From: CAZBBC01 sp964489835
GTDB lineage: Bacteria; Calditrichota; Calditrichia; JAJRVZ01
DNA length: 19,435 bases
Reading direction: 5' to 3'
Assembly (NCBI GenBank): GCA_964489835.1
Contig: CAZBBC010000082.1
Location: 1-19,435 of the forward strand
Shown: positions 14,598 through 19,435 of the stretch, in pieces
Layout of the letters: every line of letters starts with the position of its first letter
How positions within the stretch are numbered: position 1 is the stretch's first letter
The notes under the pieces: generated by a model
The model's database searches: none
What the model was told of the DNA's origin: nothing
What the model saw: the letters and a program-made list of their open reading frames with translations, nothing else
Translations under genes and position numbers: made by a program

Positions 14598-15566
14598 TTA
14601 ATTCGATAATTGAGCGGGGATTTTATTTTTTATTCCTTCGATTTTTTCTAATTCTGTTGTTATATGTCCAACCGCGACCTCAGAAGTCATCTGAACCGGG
14701 ATTTTATACTTGTCATCTGTCAACCAGACGAGGAGTCTTCCTTTTTGTTTGAATATACCCTCACCTTTTAACAGTGGTTCGACTTTCAGACATCGAAACT
14801 CCCCGGCAGCTGTATTAATCGTTTCACGCATATAAACATGCACTTCTAAATTATAAACGTCTTTATTATCATGATTGGTAATACTAATAATATCACCAAT
14901 TCTGAGTGGAATTGTTCTGATATAATAAAATGCGGCCAGAATATCCAGGGCGAATGGTGGGACCTTTACGTCATAGATTTGATGATCGTTCTTGTTTTTA
15001 TAGCGTGTATATTCAACTTTGGCCAGAGAATCCGCGGGAAAATAATCAACATGCAGATCCATCTTGTAATTCCCCTCATTTAGTTTTTTTTCAAATCTCC
15101 ATGTAAACAGACCCGCTTTATCGATAAAACTGTTTACGACATCATCGACTTTGAACACCCAGCTAAAGGGTGCATCGGATTCTGCAGTCGTCTGGATATG
15201 GTACACGGGTCGTTCGTTTATTTCCGTTTCTTTTAAAACAGCCATCGTTGCTGTACCAGCACGCACAAAACCATAACGTACTTTAAATCTAAGTTTTTCT
15301 CCTACGGAAAATGCATTATTTACGAGTTTTGGAAAAGATAATTCCTTTTCTACCGGGTTAGGTATTTTCATATCAACCTTTTCAGTAGTATCAACCAGGG
15401 TTTTGAAATCTAAACGACTCACACTATCTAATTCAGATATCATTGAATCAGGTACTCGTAAGGTATCTGAGGTGATAAATGTTAATGAGAAGATTAATGT
15501 GGCCAATTGAATAGTAGTAAACATTATTTTTCCATGAGTTTTTTTATTAATATAATTTAAAAACAT
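14598..15566 (-). CDS. Secreted DUF3108 domain protein
   Basis: The protein is 322 residues, or 308 if it begins at the second Met (15524). A short Lys-containing start is followed by a hydrophobic run (FTTIQLATLIFSLTFI, about 16-31), consistent with a signal peptide, so export to the periplasm or outer membrane is likely. The DUF3108 domain spans roughly residues 85-305: FSVGEKLRFKVRYGFVRAGTATM, the alternating beta-rich middle, and the closing GRLLVWLTDDKYKIPVQMTSEV. The family is found in many Gram-negative bacteria and its function is unknown. No cysteine suggests a lipoprotein anchor. It is divergent from the kinase gene and unlinked to sod except by strand. I infer only an envelope location. 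Confidence 0.85.
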   Translation of the reverse strand: MFLNYINKKTHGKIMFTTIQLATLIFSLTFITSDTLRVPDSMISELDSVSRLDFKTLVDTTEKVDMKIPNPVEKELSFPKLVNNAFSVGEKLRFKVRYGFVRAGTATMAVLKETEINERPVYHIQTTAESDAPFSWVFKVDDVVNSFIDKAGLFTWRFEKKLNEGNYKMDLHVDYFPADSLAKVEYTRYKNKNDHQIYDVKVPPFALDILAAFYYIRTIPLRIGDIISITNHDNKDVYNLEVHVYMRETINTAAGEFRCLKVEPLLKGEGIFKQKGRLLVWLTDDKYKIPVQMTSEVAVGHITTELEKIEGIKNKIPAQLSN

Positions 15567-15612
15567 TAAAAATGAAATAGTGGCTACTCTTTTAGGATAA
15601 AGAAAAGGTTGA

Positions 15613-15618
15613 ATTATA
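15613..15618 (-). promoter_or_regulatory. Possible -10 element of the DUF3108 gene
   Basis: TATAAT on the minus strand lies 46 nt before the ATG at 15566, or 88 nt before the ATG at 15524. No matching -35 is seen, so this is a weak call within the 158-nt divergent intergenic region. Confidence 0.25.
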
Positions 15619-15672
15619 GCGTGGGAAATGATAAACTATTAATTTGTAAAGCATATGACACCTAGTGAATAT

Positions 15673-15700
15673 TTAACAGAAATAGTGTTATTATTATAAG
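15673..15700 (+). promoter_or_regulatory. Candidate sigma70-type promoter of the hybrid kinase gene
   Basis: TTAACA (15673-15678) and TATAAG (15695-15700) are separated by 16 nt, and each matches its consensus at five of six positions. Transcription would start near 15707, about 18 nt before the ATG. The leader is short, with only a weak ribosome-binding site. Confidence 0.4.
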
Positions 15701-15724
15701 CTAAGTGGCGAAAGTTAATTTATT

Positions 15725-18085
15725 ATGAAATCTGACTCTCATAAAACATATCTGAAAAAGCAGGTGTTAAAAAGTGAGGAATTGTTTTCTGCCCTTATAA
15801 AATCCACTAAAGAAGCGGTAATAGCCATCGGAGATGATGGATTAGTATTTCTTTTTAATCCTGCTGCAGAAGCTATGTTCGGTCAGAGGGCTGGGGATAT
15901 TGTAGGGCAAACGCTTGATGACCTGATACCGGGGGAATATCGTAAGAAGCATCGCAAATACATAAAAAAATTTTTTTCCAACGGAATATCGGACCGGGAC
16001 TTCAACCGGATTCTTGAACTACCTGCTCTCCGATCTGATGGGGAGGTATTCCCTGTCTCGATTTCCCTTTCTAGCGGGCAATTAGAGGACCAAAAATATG
16101 TTATGGCGGTTGTCAGGGATATCAGTGAGCAAAAGCGTGTGGGGGCTGCCATTCAGGCCAGTGAAGAAAGATATCGTTCCCTGCAGGAAAATCTTCCTCT
16201 CGGAATTTATCGGACAACAAAAGATGGTAAAATTCTTTCTGTGAATCCTGCCTTAGTATCTCTATTGGGATTTAAATCCCGCTTTGAAGTATTAAATCAG
16301 TCAATATCCGATCTATATTACGATAAAAAAGACTATACTGAATTAATGAACCGCTTGGTGAGTGAAGACTCACTGACAAACTATGAGGTTCAGTTTACAA
16401 AAAGTGATGGAATACCGTTATGGGTCTCTCTTAATGTGAAAGCGGCCAGGAATGATATTAGTGATATTCTTTATATCGATGGTATTATGGAAGATATCAG
16501 CGAAAGAAAACAGGTAGAACGGGCCTTGATTGAAAGTGAAGAAAAATACAGAATTTTAGCCGAGACGGCACAAGATATTATTATTGTCCATGACTTATCA
16601 GGAAAGATACTTTACATTAATCAGGCGGGTTTAAAATGTTTAGGTTACAGCCCTGACCAGATCGTCGGTAATTCAATCATCGATTTTGTTGTTCCGGAGA
16701 ATCGACAGGATATGTCGGAACGGCAAAAGCAGAGAATGAAAGGAGACACAGGCCTTTCTTTATTTAATATTGATATCGTTGACAGCAGTAATAATCATAT
16801 ACCGATAGAAATAAGTTCCTCCATATTTAAAGAGGAGAATAAACCGGCAATGTGCCTGATGTACGGCCGTGATCTCAGCGCCAGGAAAAAACTGGAAGAT
16901 CAGTTACACCAATCTCAAAAGATGGATTCTATCGGTACGTTGGCTGGAGGCATTGCTCATGATTTTAATAATTTATTAACAATTATTAATGGTTTATCTG
17001 AAATTGCCTTAAAAAAAATTGAAAAAGATGATCCTCTTTTCAGGGACCTTCGGTCGATTCATGCCGCCGGAAAAAAGGCGGAGGATTTAACCCGCAAACT
17101 TCTTGGTTTCAGCAGAAAACAAATCATCCATCCAAAAATAATTGATATCAACGTTTTAATCTCAGACCTTGACAAGATGCTGCGCCGCCTGATCCGGGAA
17201 GATATTCGTATAGAAAAGAAATTATTCCCGCAAGTACTGCATATTAAAGCAGATCCGGGGCAAATTGAACAAATATTAATCAATATGGTGGTCAACGCCA
17301 GAGATGCGATCAGTGAGCGAAGTAATGATCACAAAAAAATGATTAGTGTTCGAACGCAGCCTATTCAGATCAAAAAATCGGATCTCATCAATTATCCTGA
17401 CGGCCGTCCAGGCTTTTATATTTTGATATCCGTGAGCGATACCGGTATCGGAATGGACCGTCTGACCATCGATCGGGTTTTTGAACCTTTTTTCACGACA
17501 AAAGAAAAGGGTCATGGTACGGGACTGGGGATGGCGACCGTCTATGGTATTGTAAAACAGAACGATGGTTTTATAGCGATCAATAGCGCGCCCGGTGAAG
17601 GTTCAACGATTAATATTTATTGGCCCTCGGTGGATAAGGAATTCGCAAAGGATGATCCCTTTGCTGAATTACTACCCGAAGATGAAGGCTTGGGTGGAAA
17701 TGAATGCATCCTTGTGGTGGAAGATGATAAAGATGTTCTTTACTTCACTTCTTTTGCCTTAAGAAATCTTGGCTATACGGTAATAGAGTCCAGTTCGGGG
17801 CGGGAAGCCCTTCTAATCATTAAAAATATTAATATGTCAAAGACAGCCACGGAGGATATCGACCTTGTGATAGCTGACCTAATTATGCCTGGAATGAATG
17901 GAAAGGAACTGGCTGATAAAATTGCAGAGATTTCAGATTCTATAAAGGTAATTTTCACATCTGCCTATACGGAAGAGTATATCACCGATAACGCGATCAT
18001 CGCCCAGGAAGATAATTTTCTACCAAAGCCTTTTACAATTAGAATGTTGGCCCAAAAAGTCAGAGAAACAATCGATTTTGAATAA
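15725..18085 (+). CDS. Soluble hybrid histidine kinase (3 PAS - HisKA - HATPase - REC)
   Basis: This 786-residue sensor has three PAS domains (about 20-135, 146-260 and 271-385), each closing with a DIS- or DLS-type junction. HisKA carries the phospho-acceptor His412 in AGGIAHDFNN. The ATPase domain has the N-box (Asn520 and Asn524), the G1 box DTGIGM (572-577), the F-box FEPFF and the G2 box GHGTGLG (596-602). A receiver domain (about 660-785) has Asp667/Asp668, the phospho-acceptor Asp718, Thr745 and Lys768. All catalytic residues are intact. No membrane segment or signal peptide is seen, so it should sense a cytoplasmic cue. No response regulator with an output domain lies nearby, so it is an orphan that probably feeds a phosphorelay. 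The cue cannot be read from the sequence. Confidence 0.95.
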   Translation: MKSDSHKTYLKKQVLKSEELFSALIKSTKEAVIAIGDDGLVFLFNPAAEAMFGQRAGDIVGQTLDDLIPGEYRKKHRKYIKKFFSNGISDRDFNRILELPALRSDGEVFPVSISLSSGQLEDQKYVMAVVRDISEQKRVGAAIQASEERYRSLQENLPLGIYRTTKDGKILSVNPALVSLLGFKSRFEVLNQSISDLYYDKKDYTELMNRLVSEDSLTNYEVQFTKSDGIPLWVSLNVKAARNDISDILYIDGIMEDISERKQVERALIESEEKYRILAETAQDIIIVHDLSGKILYINQAGLKCLGYSPDQIVGNSIIDFVVPENRQDMSERQKQRMKGDTGLSLFNIDIVDSSNNHIPIEISSSIFKEENKPAMCLMYGRDLSARKKLEDQLHQSQKMDSIGTLAGGIAHDFNNLLTIINGLSEIALKKIEKDDPLFRDLRSIHAAGKKAEDLTRKLLGFSRKQIIHPKIIDINVLISDLDKMLRRLIREDIRIEKKLFPQVLHIKADPGQIEQILINMVVNARDAISERSNDHKKMISVRTQPIQIKKSDLINYPDGRPGFYILISVSDTGIGMDRLTIDRVFEPFFTTKEKGHGTGLGMATVYGIVKQNDGFIAINSAPGEGSTINIYWPSVDKEFAKDDPFAELLPEDEGLGGNECILVVEDDKDVLYFTSFALRNLGYTVIESSSGREALLIIKNINMSKTATEDIDLVIADLIMPGMNGKELADKIAEISDSIKVIFTSAYTEEYITDNAIIAQEDNFLPKPFTIRMLAQKVRETIDFE

Positions 18086-18090
18086 TCGGG

Positions 18091-19278
18091 TCATTTCATT
18101 GAAGTGGACAATCGATATAAATGTCTGACTACTTCCTTTAAAATATGAGGTAAAATCCGTTTTACTTCCTCCCCGATTTCCTTAAAAATCTGTTCATAAA
18201 ATTGTCGACTCATCCCGATAGGATCATCGATTGAAGGATCAGATGGCTTATTCGAATTCTTCCAACTTTTAAGAATATGTGTTTTATCTGCGTATTCCGG
18301 GTATTGGCGAATTAAATAGTCATAATGTTGCTCAGCCAGACAGAAAACCAGATTGGCTTCATCAAGTATCAATCGGTTTACCGGTGTAGATAAGTGATTG
18401 TTAATATCTATGTTGTTCTGCGCAGATACCTTTATTGAATCAGTAGATGCCAGGGAAGAAGGTATATTTAGTGTTCCCGCAGAGTTGATTTCAATATTTT
18501 CATGATAAATGGTATTCGAAATCTCCTTTTTTAAGATCCCTTCAGCCATGGGTGAACGACAGATATTCCCAGAACAGATAAAGGTTATTCTGAATTTTCT
18601 AGTAATATTACTCTTAATTTTATATCCAAGTGTGGTTTCAATTTCTTCCTGGGGAATTTCGCCTTCGCGGATCAGCGTCGGAGGTATAGTCGTGATATCA
18701 ATGATAGATGAGCCTTTTGAAGATAGGATTGGGCCGGCGTCTAAAATACAATCGACCTTTTCTCCGAAAATTCTTCGAATCTCAAACATATCCCCAAGAT
18801 TTGCCCGACCGGATATGTTTACACTTGAAGAGCTGATCGGGGAACCGGTTAATTCAATCAGCTGTTGGCATAACTTGCTTTTAGGAATTCTAACGCCAAG
18901 TTTATCGAGGTGGTGAAAACCAGGAATATACATTTTTTTTCTGATCTGTATGAGTAACGTGACCTTTCCGGGAAGAAGTACATCAAATAATTTTCGTTCC
19001 CGGGGGGAAAATTTACCTGCCAATTCCTCTGCTTGCCGTATAGTATTGATTAGTATCGAAAATGGTTTAGTTTTATTTCTTCCCTTAATCGCATTCAAAC
19101 GGTCGATAGCCTGTTTATCCGAAATATTGACACCAAAGCCATAGAGCGTATCGGTAGGATATATAATAATCCCCCCGGATTTTAAAATCTTCGCTGCTTT
19201 ACCAAGCGCTCTCTTCGTGGGTTTATTTTGTGAAGTCTTATAATATTCACAACGGTTCATCTTCTTAGTCTTTAGCAT
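18091..19278 (-). CDS. Fusion: YrdC/Sua5 threonylcarbamoyl-AMP synthase - low-molecular-weight protein phosphatase
   Basis: Residues about 20-215 form a YrdC/Sua5 domain: YPTDTLYGFG (40-49), KGRNKTKPFSIL (65-76) and SSSVNISG (150-157). This domain makes threonylcarbamoyl-AMP from threonine, bicarbonate and ATP for tRNA t6A37. Residues about 229-390 form a low-molecular-weight phosphatase: ITFICSGNICRSPMAE carries the CX5R loop (Cys235, Arg241), and DDPIG supplies the likely general acid Asp352. Both active sites look intact and the frame is uninterrupted. In Bacillus the same activities are the separate neighbours ywlC and ywlE. Starts at 19278 or 19260 are both possible; neither has a strong ribosome-binding site. 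It converges on the kinase gene with 5 nt between stop codons. The phosphatase substrate is unknown. Confidence 0.93.
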   Translation of the reverse strand: MLKTKKMNRCEYYKTSQNKPTKRALGKAAKILKSGGIIIYPTDTLYGFGVNISDKQAIDRLNAIKGRNKTKPFSILINTIRQAEELAGKFSPRERKLFDVLLPGKVTLLIQIRKKMYIPGFHHLDKLGVRIPKSKLCQQLIELTGSPISSSSVNISGRANLGDMFEIRRIFGEKVDCILDAGPILSSKGSSIIDITTIPPTLIREGEIPQEEIETTLGYKIKSNITRKFRITFICSGNICRSPMAEGILKKEISNTIYHENIEINSAGTLNIPSSLASTDSIKVSAQNNIDINNHLSTPVNRLILDEANLVFCLAEQHYDYLIRQYPEYADKTHILKSWKNSNKPSDPSIDDPIGMSRQFYEQIFKEIGEEVKRILPHILKEVVRHLYRLSTSMK

Positions 19279-19327
19279 TTTATTAAAAAATTCAAGAGAT
19301 ATTGGTTGATATAAGTCATTTATTTCT

Positions 19328-19435
19328 CGCAGCGCCGCAGCGATATTAATAGAACAGGGATGACGCAGATTATCCGGCCTTAGGCGGAGGCCGGCCTGCC
19401 CGGCCTGCCCGGCGCAGACGTGGCGCAGACGTGGC
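19328..19435. repeat. GC-rich intergenic repeat cluster at the window edge
   Basis: Several short repeats lie side by side. CGCAGCG occurs twice (19328-19334 and 19336-19342). ACGCAGATTA resembles the widespread CACAGATTA-type repeats. The hairpin CCGGCC-N9-GGCCGG spans 19374-19394. The 9-bp unit CCGGCCTGC is repeated 2.5 times (19391-19413), and the 11-bp unit GGCGCAGACGT is repeated twice (19411-19432). The local composition is far more GC-rich than the flanking genes. The cluster is cut by the window end. Confidence 0.7.

Noticed and set aside
19391..19432. Possible CRISPR-like array
   Set aside because: The repeat units are 9 and 11 bp and contiguous, with no spacers of even length and no cas genes.

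Overview
The window comes from an AT-rich bacterial chromosome. It is mostly conserved housekeeping sequence, and I see no plasmid, phage, transposase, CRISPR array, rRNA or tRNA. The block rimP-nusA-infB-ylxP-rbfA-truB-ribF-rpsO-pnp-M16 peptidase has the order of the classic translation/RNA-processing superoperon. ylxR and ylxQ are absent between nusA and infB. TruB is short and lacks room for a full C-terminal PUA-like domain. Together with a DUF3108 envelope protein and a multi-PAS hybrid kinase, this suggests a Gram-negative lineage of the wider FCB group (for example Marinimicrobia- or Ignavibacteria-like). That placement is an inference from layout, not a phylogeny.

Layout. (1) Positions 57-11140, all on the minus strand and read from right to left: rimP, nusA, infB, ylxP, rbfA, truB, ribF, rpsO, pnp, an M16 zinc peptidase, and finally a 162-residue remnant or stand-alone copy of the AlaDH/PNT N-terminal domain. 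Most junctions are 0-15 nt or overlap, so this is a tightly coupled operon for ribosome maturation, translation initiation, transcription elongation and RNA decay. (2) Positions 11252-13324, minus strand: a DUF554 membrane protein followed by an APC-family amino-acid transporter, closed by an intrinsic terminator that lies almost on top of the rimP start. (3) Positions 13325-13664: a non-coding stretch holding a 92-bp repeat with 11-bp terminal inverted repeats and a GC-rich palindrome lodged inside it. (4) Positions 13667-15566, minus strand: a Mn-type superoxide dismutase with a strong terminator, and a secreted DUF3108 protein. (5) Positions 15725-18085, plus strand: a soluble three-PAS hybrid histidine kinase. 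(6) Positions 18091-19278, minus strand, converging on the kinase: a fusion of a YrdC/Sua5 domain (tRNA t6A synthesis) with a low-molecular-weight protein phosphatase. (7) The right edge is a GC-rich island of short tandem and inverted repeats, which shares an 11-bp core with the repeat in region 3.

No convincing new multi-gene system is visible. The items most worth following are the YrdC-phosphatase fusion with its specificity residue, the two intergenic repeats that share a GATTATCCGGC junction, the terminator hairpin in front of rimP-nusA-infB, and the truncated PNT-like domain gene. Start sites of rpsO, rbfA and rimP were moved downstream of the longest open frame on ribosome-binding-site, family-length or hairpin evidence. 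The M16 peptidase and the APC transporter appear to start at TTG.
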